Notes: a model not told the origin generated them from the sequence alone. 64,000 bases of DNA from DRGT01 sp035685445 (GCA_035685445.1 DASSAK010000008.1:1-64000), one strand, 5' to 3'; shown: positions 33,954-42,073, counted from the first letter of the stretch. Program-made: numbers and translations.

Positions 33954-34418
33954 TCAAGGCAAGTTTCCTTGAGGATCAATTTCTGAATTTTTAATTCGCG
34001 ATGTGGAAATTCTTTTTCCATCTTTAGCCAAGACCATTGGAACCACAATTACATCAACTTTAGGAAGATTTTTTTCAGTTCTAAGCTTGTTAAGAAAATC
34101 TCCTTGAGAACTTGTTTCATCGCTTGTAACCAAAGCTTGTACCTCACCTTCAAGAACGGCAGGGCCAAAATCATTCTCAAGTTTACTAATTCTAAATGAA
34201 GAACCAGGAAAATTTTTTTCAATGATTGAGGTTAGTGTTATTAGTCTTGTGGGATAATCATTAATTGTCTTTTTTCCTTTTTTAGCTGCAAGCTCATCAC
34301 TAGTTAATCCGATAATTACGGTGGAAGAAATCTCAAACGCTTTTTTTAATAATTCAATATGTCCTTTATGGATTATATCAAAAGTACCACCGGTTGCAAC
34401 AAGTTTGTATTTTGGCAT
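33954..34418 (-). CDS. coaD: archaeal phosphopantetheine adenylyltransferase
   Basis: It transfers AMP to 4'-phosphopantetheine to make dephospho-CoA. The 154-residue nucleotidyltransferase has GGTFDIIHKGHIELL (HxGH-type motif, residues 10-24) and the late SRIKNSEID segment (ISSTSRI-like end). It is close in size to the archaeal CoaD rather than bacterial types. Confidence 0.88.
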   Translation of the reverse strand: MPKYKLVATGGTFDIIHKGHIELLKKAFEISSTVIIGLTSDELAAKKGKKTINDYPTRLITLTSIIEKNFPGSSFRISKLENDFGPAVLEGEVQALVTSDETSSQGDFLNKLRTEKNLPKVDVIVVPMVLAKDGKRISTSRIKNSEIDPQGNLP

Positions 34419-34451
34419 TATTTGGTATTATATTCTTCAAAAATAAATTAG

Positions 34452-35519
34452 CTAGGTTACAAGAATTAGAATTATTGGACCTTTTGATGCAAGAGGGATT
34501 CCGTTTGGATCCCACACGAATGTTTCAACAAAATACAATCCTGTTTTTTGTGGCGTCCACTTTATAGAGGGAAATTGAACTTCTGCTGAGCTAAATGAAC
34601 CCTCTGTAATTCCAAGAAATTCAACAAACGCTTTTTCGCCAGATTGCTTTACTTGGATATAATATCTGTAGGGTTGTTCTCCTATTTCTTGGTCTTCAGA
34701 ATACTGAATTCCAACTTTACTTTTTATGGTAATTCTATTTCCGACAGAAACATCGGTTAGTTTGTTTCCATCATCATCTTCAATTACAACATCGTGAATT
34801 GTTGCAAGTTTTGTTAATGCCTTATATTGTGAAATCACAGCATTGTGAATATTAGAATAATAATTTGTTGATTCTGCAAAAACTTTGTAACCCAAAGAGC
34901 GTGAATCAAATCTTTCATTAAATTCAAAATCCGTACTAGAATTTGCGCCCAGTGGTTCTTCAAGATCAATTGTTGCAATACCTAAAATTCTAGGTGGCTT
35001 GAAAGCATCAAAAAATGCAACATGTATTTTGGTTTGAGATGCATCTATTGTGGCTTTGTTTGTGATTGTCCCTGAAATTTTGATTTTTTCTCCAATTTCT
35101 GTAATTTCAGAATCTACAACAAGTTGTTGATTTTTTGGGGATGCTGATGTAAAACCAAGAAGGTTTACTGAGACACCAGTAATAGCCGCATTTGGGGTTG
35201 GGGATTTTATCATATATGGGGATTTACCAAGAGGCGGAATTACATCTAGTAAAGTTGTACCAATTGCGGTTTCAAGAGGTTGTTCATTAACATCATCATA
35301 AAATCCACCCCACACCTTTACTTGAGTAATTGGGAAGTTTTTCAGATTTTCAATTTCTCCAACTATTATGGTATGTCCATCAGAGTCTTTGAAATTATAC
35401 GGTGTAAAGCTAGTCAGTGTAATTCCATACTGTGATGGTTGATCAGTTTTTTGAGAAAAACTAGAACTGATTGGAAACAACAAAAATGCAAAAAATACAA
35501 TCAGTATGATTCTTTTCAT
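34452..35519 (-). CDS. secreted beta-sandwich protein of unknown function
   Basis: The start at ATG 35519 gives a clean signal (MKRIILIVFFAFLLFP). Two or three repeated beta-sandwich modules (FxLYD/CARDB-like) follow, with phrases such as VVGEIENLKNFPITQVKVW and ISGTITNKATIDASQTKIHVAFFD. A longer frame to 35564 would need an implausible charged leader. Likely exported; a role in cell surface or transport complexes is a guess. Confidence 0.75.
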   Translation of the reverse strand: MKRIILIVFFAFLLFPISSSFSQKTDQPSQYGITLTSFTPYNFKDSDGHTIIVGEIENLKNFPITQVKVWGGFYDDVNEQPLETAIGTTLLDVIPPLGKSPYMIKSPTPNAAITGVSVNLLGFTSASPKNQQLVVDSEITEIGEKIKISGTITNKATIDASQTKIHVAFFDAFKPPRILGIATIDLEEPLGANSSTDFEFNERFDSRSLGYKVFAESTNYYSNIHNAVISQYKALTKLATIHDVVIEDDDGNKLTDVSVGNRITIKSKVGIQYSEDQEIGEQPYRYYIQVKQSGEKAFVEFLGITEGSFSSAEVQFPSIKWTPQKTGLYFVETFVWDPNGIPLASKGPIILILVT

Positions 35520-35650
35520 ATCTTCAAATTTATTCAAAGTGTTTAATTTTGTACGATATATCATAATGTCAACAAGGTAGGTTAGAAGGTTTAACCTAAT
35601 AGAATCTTAGATTAGAAAATAAGAAAAAGAAGTTATGAATTAAAATAATT

Positions 35651-35752
35651 TTATCTTCGTTTTGCTGTAATGACAAGCCAGTAAACTAATCCTGGAGCCA
35701 AACCAACAATAAGAGGAATCCATACAGGCCATCCATCTGCTGCTGTTGCCAT
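35651..35752 (-). CDS. 33-residue single-span membrane protein
   Basis: An ATG frame on the minus strand encodes 33 residues: a short N-terminal acidic-aromatic part (ADGWP), a hydrophobic helix (VWIPLIVGLAPGLVYWLVI) and a basic end (TAKRR). The TATA box at 35775-35783 is about 27 bp upstream, ideal for a leaderless mRNA. The fit makes it a likely real and well-expressed gene despite its size. Function unknown; a small subunit of a membrane complex is plausible. Confidence 0.68.
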   Translation of the reverse strand: MATAADGWPVWIPLIVGLAPGLVYWLVITAKRR

Positions 35753-35774
35753 GTGTTTCAGACCCTAACTTATC

Positions 35775-35783
35775 CTATTTAAA
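35775..35783 (-). promoter_or_regulatory. TATA box of the 33-residue membrane protein
   Basis: The plus-strand CTATTTAAA reads as TTTAAATAG on the minus strand. It is centred about 27 bp before the ATG at 35752. Confidence 0.6.
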
Positions 35784-35833
35784 TCCATCTTGGATTATGA
35801 AATCCCGAACTGATCGCTATAAAAAAATTGTAA

Positions 35834-35907
35834 TGGACTGAGAGGGATTTGAACCCTCGACCCCCCGCGTGCAAGGCGGGTATACTACCAGTCTATACTA
35901 TCAGCCC
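35834..35907 (-). tRNA. tRNA-Ala (TGC)
   Basis: On the minus strand the acceptor stem GGGCTGA/TCAGTCC, D arm, anticodon stem CCCGC/GCGGG with loop CTTGCAC (anticodon TGC) and T arm GAGGG-TTCAAAT-CCCTC form an intron-less cloverleaf. The third acceptor pair is G-T, a typical tRNA-Ala feature. CCA is not encoded. Confidence 0.95.
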
Positions 35908-35984
35908 TGGCTTTGATGAATTCCGTGTAGATTTTAATTGTTGTCTTGGCAAAGATTTTATTTGCTATTTTGTGTTTTTTGTTT

Positions 35985-36539
35985 ATGGTTTTATTAGAGT
36001 CACAAATTAAACTAAAGACTGGAGATAAAGCGCCTGATTTTGATTTAATGGGGATTGATGACAAAAGGCATTCACTAAATGACTATAAGGATTATGATGC
36101 TTTGCTTGTACTTTTCATTTGTAATCACTGTCCTTATGTAAAAGCTAAAGTTGATGCAATCAAAGAAATTCATGAAAAATTCAAAGACAAAGTTGCACTT
36201 GTTGGAATAAACAGCAATGACCCAACCAACTACCCCGATGACAGTTTTGAAAACATGAAAAAAACTGCCCAAGAAAAAGGAATAAAATTTGATTATCTGG
36301 TTGATGATACTCAAGAAGTTGCCAAAAAATATGGGGCCATTTGTACTCCAGATCCATTTCTTTTCAACAAGGAAAGAAAACTTGTTTTTCATGGAAGAAT
36401 TGATAATGCAATGAAGCCAGAAGACACTGCAACTGAAAAAACCATGATAAAAAATATTGAAAAGTTACTTGCTGGAGAAAAAATTGAAAAGGATTTTGAT
36501 CCTTCTATTGGATGTTCCATCAAGTGGAAAGAAAATTAA
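35985..36539 (+). CDS. thioredoxin-fold redoxin (AhpC/TSA-like)
   Basis: The 184-residue protein begins LKTGDKAPDFDL and has the redox motif CNHCPYVKAK (about 43-52), ICTPDPFLFN with the cis-Pro, and the usual fold of alkyl hydroperoxide reductase/thioredoxin-like proteins. I prefer ATG 35985 over the TTG at 35946; the extra residues would add an unusual hydrophobic start, and if they are used the protein would be membrane-anchored. Role: thiol redox or peroxide reduction. Confidence 0.83.
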   Translation: MVLLESQIKLKTGDKAPDFDLMGIDDKRHSLNDYKDYDALLVLFICNHCPYVKAKVDAIKEIHEKFKDKVALVGINSNDPTNYPDDSFENMKKTAQEKGIKFDYLVDDTQEVAKKYGAICTPDPFLFNKERKLVFHGRIDNAMKPEDTATEKTMIKNIEKLLAGEKIEKDFDPSIGCSIKWKEN

Positions 36540-36571
36540 ACTTAAATGACTGCTTCAAAGGAATTTTCTGA

Positions 36572-36660
36572 GGGCCGGTAGCTCAGCTTGGCTGGAGCGT
36601 TCGACTGATAAATCTACTTCAGACATCGAAAGGTCGTGAGTTCGAATCTCACTCGGCCCA
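36572..36660 (+). tRNA. tRNA-Ile (GAT) with a short intron
   Basis: Acceptor stem GGGCCGG/TCGGCCC, D arm, anticodon stem TTCGA/TCGAA with loop CTGATAA (anticodon GAT) and T arm GTGAG-TTCGAAT-CTCAC. Between loop and 3' stem lie 14 extra bases (about 36612-36625), an intron at the canonical 37/38-38/39 position. Mature length would be 75 nt. CCA is not encoded. Confidence 0.92.
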
Positions 36661-37560
36661 TTATTTTGTTTCTGAACTTTCAAAAGTTGTCTGGCACCAT
36701 TGAACGATATCCATTGGTTTTTCTGAAATTAAATCAGCTTTTAGCCGAGTCTTTTTACCAACTTTTCCACACAATACTAAAAATAACTTTTTTCTAATAT
36801 TTTCTTTAACAGAGTTTACTGCTTCTGAAAAAAAATTCAAACCTTCCTCAGTATCTGAAAAAACTACAACAATCATTATTCCAGTTTTTTGTTTCCATAT
36901 TTTGCCAAGAAATTTCTGCAAGTCCAAATCAAACAAAACATCTATGGAAGAAGACATGTCTCCCAATGAGGAAACTTTCCAACTATCTGAATGAAATGCC
37001 GCAGCCGTTGCATCAGAAAGTAGGACGCTTTTTGTGTCAGCAGCCAACACAATGACGTTCTTTTTTGGATTTTCTTCAACTGAAATTAAATTTAAAATTT
37101 GAATAGAATTTGAAATTATTTTACTAAGATGTTTTTCTTCCGAGTTTCCAATTTTGCCATCCTTGTAAAGTTTTTGGGTTGATTCAATTGCAGGAATAAT
37201 AATTTCTGTTGCAATTTTTTGAATCTCAGCTTCTGAACGAATGCAATTACGAATTAGGTTGTATGCTTCGTGTTCTGAACCCTCAGCTAGACATTCAATG
37301 AATTTTTCTTTTACTTTGTAATAGTCATCAGGAAATTGAAACTGCTCTGAACCTTCTTCAATAAACCAGAGATTTACATTTCCAATTTTTTTTTCTCGAA
37401 TTATTCCTTCCGCTGCAAAAACATTCAGATATTTTGTAATTGTGATTCTATTGACTCCAAGTTTTTCTGCTATCTCAACTCCGGACATTCCAGTTTTGGA
37501 ATCCTGTAATACATCAACCAGTTTTTGTTTAATTTCATCTGTTTGGTATCCTCGAGCCAT
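36661..37560 (-). CDS. winged-helix regulator with a cobalamin-binding-like sensor domain
   Basis: Residues 10-62 are a winged HTH (EIAEKLGVNRITITKYL). Residues 85-160 form a helical bundle like the cap of B12-binding proteins, with LYKDGKIGNSEEKHL, comparable to the W-x-E-x-H-type element of CarH/MetH. Residues 168-290 are a Rossmann-like domain. The canonical DxHxxG, which supplies the cobalt ligand, is replaced by ADTKSVLLSD, so cobalamin binding in the usual base-off way is unlikely. The stop abuts the tRNA-Ile end. Confidence 0.72.
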   Translation of the reverse strand: MARGYQTDEIKQKLVDVLQDSKTGMSGVEIAEKLGVNRITITKYLNVFAAEGIIREKKIGNVNLWFIEEGSEQFQFPDDYYKVKEKFIECLAEGSEHEAYNLIRNCIRSEAEIQKIATEIIIPAIESTQKLYKDGKIGNSEEKHLSKIISNSIQILNLISVEENPKKNVIVLAADTKSVLLSDATAAAFHSDSWKVSSLGDMSSSIDVLFDLDLQKFLGKIWKQKTGIMIVVVFSDTEEGLNFFSEAVNSVKENIRKKLFLVLCGKVGKKTRLKADLISEKPMDIVQWCQTTFESSETK

Positions 37561-37673
37561 ATTGGATTACACTTGAAGTATTGTATAAAGACTAATTCTT
37601 GATTCCAAGCACAAAATTCTAAACAACAAATGTTTTATACTAGGTACTTTAAAGTACGGTAAGGAAAGGTAAA

Positions 37674-38060
37674 TTGCCAAAAGAAGGTTTCAAATCAATC
37701 ACCGTTTCAGAAACAGTCTATAACAAGTTCTTTGATGTTTATCAAAAAAATAAAGAAGACCTTGTAATGAAAGGCGTTAACAGCTTTTCAGGTTATGTTA
37801 CTTACATGTTAGAGGAGATGATGCAAAAGGACAAAACCTTTGCAAGATATGCTCCAAAAATTGAAAAGATTTCAGTTGATGAAGACAGAGTTATTCTAAA
37901 GGATACTATTGAAAATAGAATTGCCGAGGTCGCAGTACAAAGGGGAGAGCTATTCTGCCAACTATGTGAAGACAAGAATTGTGTTCATGTTGGATTTGCC
38001 TGGGCAATTCCAGAAGTTTACGAAATTTTAAACGCCAAAGGAATCAAGCGTCCAAAATAG
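37674..38060 (+). CDS. unknown protein with ribbon-helix-helix-like start and zinc-binding C-terminus
   Basis: The N-terminal FKSITVSETVYNKFFDVYQ looks like a MetJ/Arc-type ribbon-helix-helix segment. The C-terminal FCQLCEDKNCVHVGFAW has a C-x2-C-x4-C-x-H pattern (SWIM-like) for zinc. The 128-residue protein starts at TTG with TATA-like DNA upstream. It is probably a DNA-binding protein, but not recognised by name. Confidence 0.75.
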   Translation: MPKEGFKSITVSETVYNKFFDVYQKNKEDLVMKGVNSFSGYVTYMLEEMMQKDKTFARYAPKIEKISVDEDRVILKDTIENRIAEVAVQRGELFCQLCEDKNCVHVGFAWAIPEVYEILNAKGIKRPK

Positions 38061-38066
38061 ATCAAG

Positions 38067-38190
38067 TGGAGGAGGTGGGATTTGAACCCACGAACCCCTA
38101 AGAGACGGGATCACCCATTTTTATGATCTTAAGTCCCGCGTGTCCAAAAACTGAAAACAGTTTTCTTTGGCCAGGCTTGACTACTCCTCC
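38067..38190 (-). tRNA. tRNA-Leu (TAA) with two introns
   Basis: The acceptor GGAGGAG/CTCCTCC, T arm GTGGG-TTCAAAT-CCCAC and a long variable arm are clear. The span of 124 nt is too long for one tRNA-Leu. A 16-nt intron (38111-38126) is at the canonical site next to the CTTAAGA loop (anticodon TAA). About 20 extra bases (near 38145-38164) lie in the D loop between AGCCTGGCCAAAG and GAC. The mature length would be about 88 nt. The exact D-loop boundaries are ambiguous. Confidence 0.85.
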
Positions 38191-38285
38191 GCTCAAAATA
38201 GCAAAAAGATGCTGGAAATTTAACAGTTGAGTTTTTTCAAAAATTAATCAAGAATTATAAGGATTTTCTACAACCGGAACATATC

Positions 38286-38359
38286 GCTTCGATAGCTCAG
38301 CCTGGTAGAGCGTTACCTTGGTAAGGTAAAGGTCGCGGGTCCGGATCCCGCTCGAAGCT
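38286..38359 (+). tRNA. tRNA-Thr (GGT)
   Basis: Acceptor GCTTCGA/TCGAAGC, D arm, anticodon stem TTACC/GGTAA with loop TTGGTAA (anticodon GGT) and T arm GCGGG-TCCGGAT-CCCGC form an intact cloverleaf without intron. CCA is not encoded. The stop codon of the convergent methylase starts at the next base. Confidence 0.95.
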
Positions 38360-39223
38360 TTAATAATTTTTTATCAATAATTCAGAATGACCAGTTCGTT
38401 TTCTAGAATTAGAATTAATTGCACGATTTGCTTCTATTTCAAAAACCTTCCAAGAGTTATTTGAGAATGTTTTGAGAACATCTTCTGAATTTGAATTTGA
38501 TAGCATGAATTTGCATCCTTCAGAATCTAGTTTTTTACATAGTTTAAGGAGTCGTTTAAGATCATCATATGTGAAATCTCGATTTGTGTAGCTAGTGAAA
38601 TTTGCAGTAGAGCTAACTGGTTGGTATGGAGGATCAAAATATACAAAATCATCTTTTTTTACATCATCCAAAGTTGCTGAAAAATCCCTACAGTTGATTT
38701 GAATTTTTTTAGATTTTAGAGCAGAGCTGACAGAGCGAAGGTTTTCCTCGTTTACAATATTTGGATTTGTATACCGACCCAATGGAACATTGAATTTTCC
38801 CTTACTGTTAACTCGGTATAATCCATTAAAACAGGTTCGATTTAGGAAAATGAGTCTTGATGTTTTTTCCACCTGGTTTTTTGGATCTGACTCTCTAACA
38901 TCATAATAGTAGGATTTTTTATTTTTGAAATATTTTCTAGAGTGAGATTTTAGAGATGAAATCAGTTCATCAACTTTGTCTCTGATTGTGACATATGCTA
39001 AAACCAAATCAGAGTTTAGATCAGATACAATGCATTTTTGTTTTGGATGATTTGTTACCACATGAAACAGCATTGCGCCTCCTCCCAAAAATGGCTCAAA
39101 AAATGTACCATAATTATCTGGAAGGTGCTGATTCAGAATTGGAATTAATTGTCTTTTTCCACCTGCCCATTTTACAAAGGGTTTCGGATATGATGTTGCA
39201 ATCTGGGTATATTCCTGTTTCAC
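38360..39223 (-). CDS. Dam-type DNA adenine-N6 methyltransferase (D12 class)
   Basis: The motif FVKWAGGKRQLI (SAM binding, residues 16-27), FFEPFLGGGAM and the catalytic YFDPPYQPVS are typical of the D12/Dam family, and GATC recognition is the family's usual target. The 287-residue protein starts at GTG. No restriction endonuclease adjoins it, so it looks like a solitary methylase, perhaps used in regulation or replication. An 18-bp palindrome lies just upstream (39261-39278). Confidence 0.9.
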   Translation of the reverse strand: MKQEYTQIATSYPKPFVKWAGGKRQLIPILNQHLPDNYGTFFEPFLGGGAMLFHVVTNHPKQKCIVSDLNSDLVLAYVTIRDKVDELISSLKSHSRKYFKNKKSYYYDVRESDPKNQVEKTSRLIFLNRTCFNGLYRVNSKGKFNVPLGRYTNPNIVNEENLRSVSSALKSKKIQINCRDFSATLDDVKKDDFVYFDPPYQPVSSTANFTSYTNRDFTYDDLKRLLKLCKKLDSEGCKFMLSNSNSEDVLKTFSNNSWKVFEIEANRAINSNSRKRTGHSELLIKNY

Positions 39224-39260
39224 CCATCATTCTTTTGAAATTCTTTATTGTAGAAATTAA

Positions 39261-39278
39261 GTTGTAAAAGATTACAAC
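39261..39278. repeat. 18-bp palindrome upstream of the Dam-type gene
   Basis: GTTGTAA-AAGA-TTACAAC is a 7-bp perfect inverted repeat around four bases, 38 bp upstream of the methylase GTG. It could be an operator for the methylase, or a hairpin that ends amoA transcripts from the other side. Confidence 0.45.
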
Positions 39279-39407
39279 CTGTACAATATTTTTTTATCAA
39301 CCACAGAATAGGTTAAATACAAATTTCGTTTGAAACCAATTTTAGAAAATTTTCAAGAAATCGCTTTAGAGGATTCTAATAAAATGAAAAGGAAGGTTTG
39401 GAATTGT

Positions 39408-40058
39408 TTAGTCCCACTTTGACCAAGCGGCCATCCATCTATACGTCCACGTTGTTAGCTTACATCCTAACGCTGCAAACGTAACGGACAATACTGCACC
39501 AGCACCTGCACCAAGCGCGACCGGACTGTTATAGAACTTTCCGACCTGCGGTTCTATTGGTGTCATGTATGGTGGCAATGTTGGTCTTGGATATTTGAAT
39601 GCCGTTTCTAGTGGGTCTGCTACTGTTATCAGGTTTACCATGTTGAACAATGGCAATGACATTCCTACCAGTACTCCGCCAAACAGTATCAACGAGTGCT
39701 TGTTTCTCTTTGTTGCCCAATATGCCAAGTCCAACAGCATTGCTGATGGTAACCATACTGGTGTAACAATGAAGTCATATGGATATCCAAGTGCAAACCA
39801 TGCACCTTTTGCAACCCACGTGTATACTGTCATAATCAGGGCATAATACGTAGCTGTTCCCGGTACGCCAGTGAATGTTAGATAATAACATGCTCCGACG
39901 GTAAGCATCAACGTTTGTGATATAGAGAATACTACAAACGAAGTCCAGGCCCAATCAGTATAGAAAATGTAGTCACCTGCGTTAATTGTTAACAGTGTTG
40001 AGTTTACCGCAACTACTACAATGAATAAGTAGTGGGTACATCGTCTAAGCCAGACCAT
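39408..40058 (-). CDS. amoA: ammonia monooxygenase subunit A
   Basis: AmoA is a membrane subunit of the copper monooxygenase that oxidises ammonia to hydroxylamine. The 216-residue archaeal protein has five to six membrane segments, a FYTDWAWTSFVVFSISQTL helix and TWVAKGAWFALGYPYDFIVTP in the loops. The sequence is of the Nitrosopumilus type. TATA at 40081-40090 is about 28 bp upstream, suggesting leaderless expression from its own promoter. Confidence 0.98.
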   Translation of the reverse strand: MVWLRRCTHYLFIVVVAVNSTLLTINAGDYIFYTDWAWTSFVVFSISQTLMLTVGACYYLTFTGVPGTATYYALIMTVYTWVAKGAWFALGYPYDFIVTPVWLPSAMLLDLAYWATKRNKHSLILFGGVLVGMSLPLFNMVNLITVADPLETAFKYPRPTLPPYMTPIEPQVGKFYNSPVALGAGAGAVLSVTFAALGCKLTTWTYRWMAAWSKWD

Positions 40059-40080
40059 TAACCAGTAGAATATGGGGTCA

Positions 40081-40090
40081 GTATATAAAA
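40081..40090 (-). promoter_or_regulatory. TATA box of amoA
   Basis: Plus-strand GTATATAAAA reads as TTTTATATAC on the minus strand. Its centre is about 28 bp before the amoA ATG. Confidence 0.62.
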
Positions 40091-40198
40091 TTTTAGCAAA
40101 AGTTCATGATCGGATAAAAGGCCAGAACCTAATTTCTGTAATAAATTTGATAATACTTGACAGTAAGATTCTAGTTAATAAAAAGAGAAAAAATGGAT

Positions 40199-40561
40199 TT
40201 AAAATCCCACGTACAAGGAGATGATTACAGTGAGTACTGCTACTCCAGCAACTGTTGCAGCAACTACACCATTGCTATTCTTATTGGAACCTTCCTGCAT
40301 TACTTTAACACAGAAGATGTAACCAATTGCTTCAATGATAGTTAGGACAATAAATGCATAGTGACCGCTGTTTGTTGGATATGCCCATGGATAATAGAAG
40401 TATCCTGCTGCAGTACCACCAAAAGTTGCTAACCATGCAGCGATGAATGATAGAGTAATCATACCCGTCATGTTTTCGACGCGTTTGCCAATCATCCTTT
40501 CGACATCAGCGCTGCCGGCGCCACCGCCGCCTCCTGATCCAAATCCTTTTGGAAGAGTCAT
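40199..40561 (-). CDS. amoX: ammonia monooxygenase accessory subunit AmoX
   Basis: The 120-residue protein between amoA and amoC is the conserved AmoX of archaeal amo clusters. It has a Gly-rich cytoplasmic N-terminus (FGSGGGGGAGSADVERMIGKR, split by the membrane start), then four hydrophobic helices. It is thought to be an extra subunit unique to archaeal AMO. A TTAATAG-type TATA lies about 31 bp before its ATG. Confidence 0.93.
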   Translation of the reverse strand: MTLPKGFGSGGGGGAGSADVERMIGKRVENMTGMITLSFIAAWLATFGGTAAGYFYYPWAYPTNSGHYAFIVLTIIEAIGYIFCVKVMQEGSNKNSNGVVAATVAGVAVLTVIISLYVGF

Positions 40562-40674
40562 TTGCGATATATCGAGAGAGAATCCTATTAAGTCTTTCCT
40601 AAAATATCATGAATACTCGATCAGGTTTTTTGAAAAATATAAAAAGAAAAGAGGTGCTTATCGCACGTTTTTGC

Positions 40675-41238
40675 TTATGGTATGGATCTGCTGTACAATT
40701 TGCCTTCCAGGGCCATCTTGTACATTTCAGCAACATAGGGGTTTTCACCTGGTGTTTCTGCGCCAAGTTCAACCAGTCTTGCGTAAACCCTAACTACGTA
40801 TGCTAGAGCGCCCATAAAGGCTACGACAACACCCATGTTAAACATCCAGTGATTTGGTACTGCAAAGATTTCTTCAACAAACCAGAAGTGCCACATCTCA
40901 TTGATTCCAATTGTGAACATTGTTGCAAGGTAACCAAGAATGGTCATCTTCAAACCAGTGTTCATTGAGTTATTTGGACCTCTGAGAATTGGTACTCTTC
41001 TATCATAGATTGCTACAGAACCCCAACCCAATGGTAGAGCCACAAAGTGACTGTATAACCACCAGTGTGCTGGTGTAAATGCACTATCTCTGATAGATGT
41101 TTGATGTAGAGAACCATCAACGAAGTTGTCTACTTCGACTGAAGCAGCAGTTGATCCCATCGCAATAACGATAAGCCAGATTTTCTTAAGTCTTTGAATC
41201 TCGACTTCTTTTGGGATTAATGCTGGCATTTGTGCCAT
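40675..41238 (-). CDS. amoC: ammonia monooxygenase subunit C
   Basis: The 187-residue membrane subunit contains DNFVDGSLHQTSIRD and HWWLYSHFVALPLGW, typical of AmoC and rich in copper-binding Asp/His. It is probably the subunit that holds the CuC/CuD active site region (from bacterial relatives, not shown here). It has its own TATA at 41261-41270 and is divergent from amoB. Confidence 0.97.
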   Translation of the reverse strand: MAQMPALIPKEVEIQRLKKIWLIVIAMGSTAASVEVDNFVDGSLHQTSIRDSAFTPAHWWLYSHFVALPLGWGSVAIYDRRVPILRGPNNSMNTGLKMTILGYLATMFTIGINEMWHFWFVEEIFAVPNHWMFNMGVVVAFMGALAYVVRVYARLVELGAETPGENPYVAEMYKMALEGKLYSRSIP

Positions 41239-41260
41239 GTGTGTAGTGCTTGTTTTTTGA

Positions 41261-41270
41261 GATATAAAGG
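41261..41270 (-). promoter_or_regulatory. TATA box of amoC
   Basis: GATATAAAGG on the plus strand is CCTTTATATC on the minus strand, centred 27 bp before the amoC ATG. The 262-bp divergent space to amoB (41239-41500) also holds an A/T-rich ATTATAAAATTATTAAAA stretch and no other gene. Confidence 0.6.
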
Positions 41271-41500
41271 AAGGGTTCCAAATATTATAAAATTATTAAA
41301 AATTTTATAAGAAAAGCGCTTATTTCTTTCTATTTTTTATATGATTTGATAACAAAAAAATCAAAAAATCAACCAATCAAAAGAGTAGTTCCATTGTTAA
41401 TCATTGATGTCAATCATTAAGATCTCGTTCTCGATCCACGACATCAAGGTAAAACATATAACGATGGTTGTTACCTTTCTGATTAATTAACGGGATAACT

Positions 41501-42073
41501 ATGGTCGTCGATAAAAAACTAATTGTTATTGGACTCGGAATGGTTCTAGCACTAGGAACAATTGGATTCAATTGGGTTGAAACAATTCTACCAACTGCTG
41601 AAGCACACGGTGTCCAAGCACAACTCCAGAGTCGTTTCATTAGAATCGAAGATGAGACATTCAACAGACAATCACTTACAACTGGTGAAAACATTTGTCT
41701 TTCAGGCCAACTTGTTAGCTTGATTGAAAGAGACAGCAGAGCATGGGTATCAATCTTCTCGGAATCAACTAATGCTGGAAACAGATGGGAGATTCTAACA
41801 AGAGATCCACCTGGCAATGTATTTGACATTCCAGGAAACGAAGTAGTACCATACCAGATATGTGCAATGGCACTTGAGCCAGGAGTATATCATGTACATA
41901 CTCAGCTTAATGTGGCAAACGTTGGTCCGGGACTAGGTCCAGGTCAAACAGTTGTGGTTGATGGCGAATTTATCTTAAAACCAATCCCATACACCAACAT
42001 TGCATATCAATCAATCATGATTGGTGTTGGATATGTCATTACATTTGCGACTCGACCCTGGCAAGTAATCTAA
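41501..42073 (+). CDS. amoB: ammonia monooxygenase subunit B
   Basis: The 190-residue protein has a first hydrophobic helix, then a periplasm-side cupredoxin-like domain with EAHGVQAQLQSRF (the copper-binding amino-terminal His of the mature domain), and a last membrane helix ending FATRPWQVI. Archaeal AmoB lacks the second cupredoxin domain of bacterial AmoB. Its promoter lies in the divergent 41239-41500 region with amoC; a TATA-like AAAACATATAACG (41452-41464) would give a leader of about 16 nt. Confidence 0.96.
   Translation: MVVDKKLIVIGLGMVLALGTIGFNWVETILPTAEAHGVQAQLQSRFIRIEDETFNRQSLTTGENICLSGQLVSLIERDSRAWVSIFSESTNAGNRWEILTRDPPGNVFDIPGNEVVPYQICAMALEPGVYHVHTQLNVANVGPGLGPGQTVVVDGEFILKPIPYTNIAYQSIMIGVGYVITFATRPWQVI

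Noticed and set aside
41410..41829. 139-residue minus-strand ORF over the amoB start
   Set aside because: Antisense to amoB, low-complexity; amoB has strong family matches and a proper promoter.
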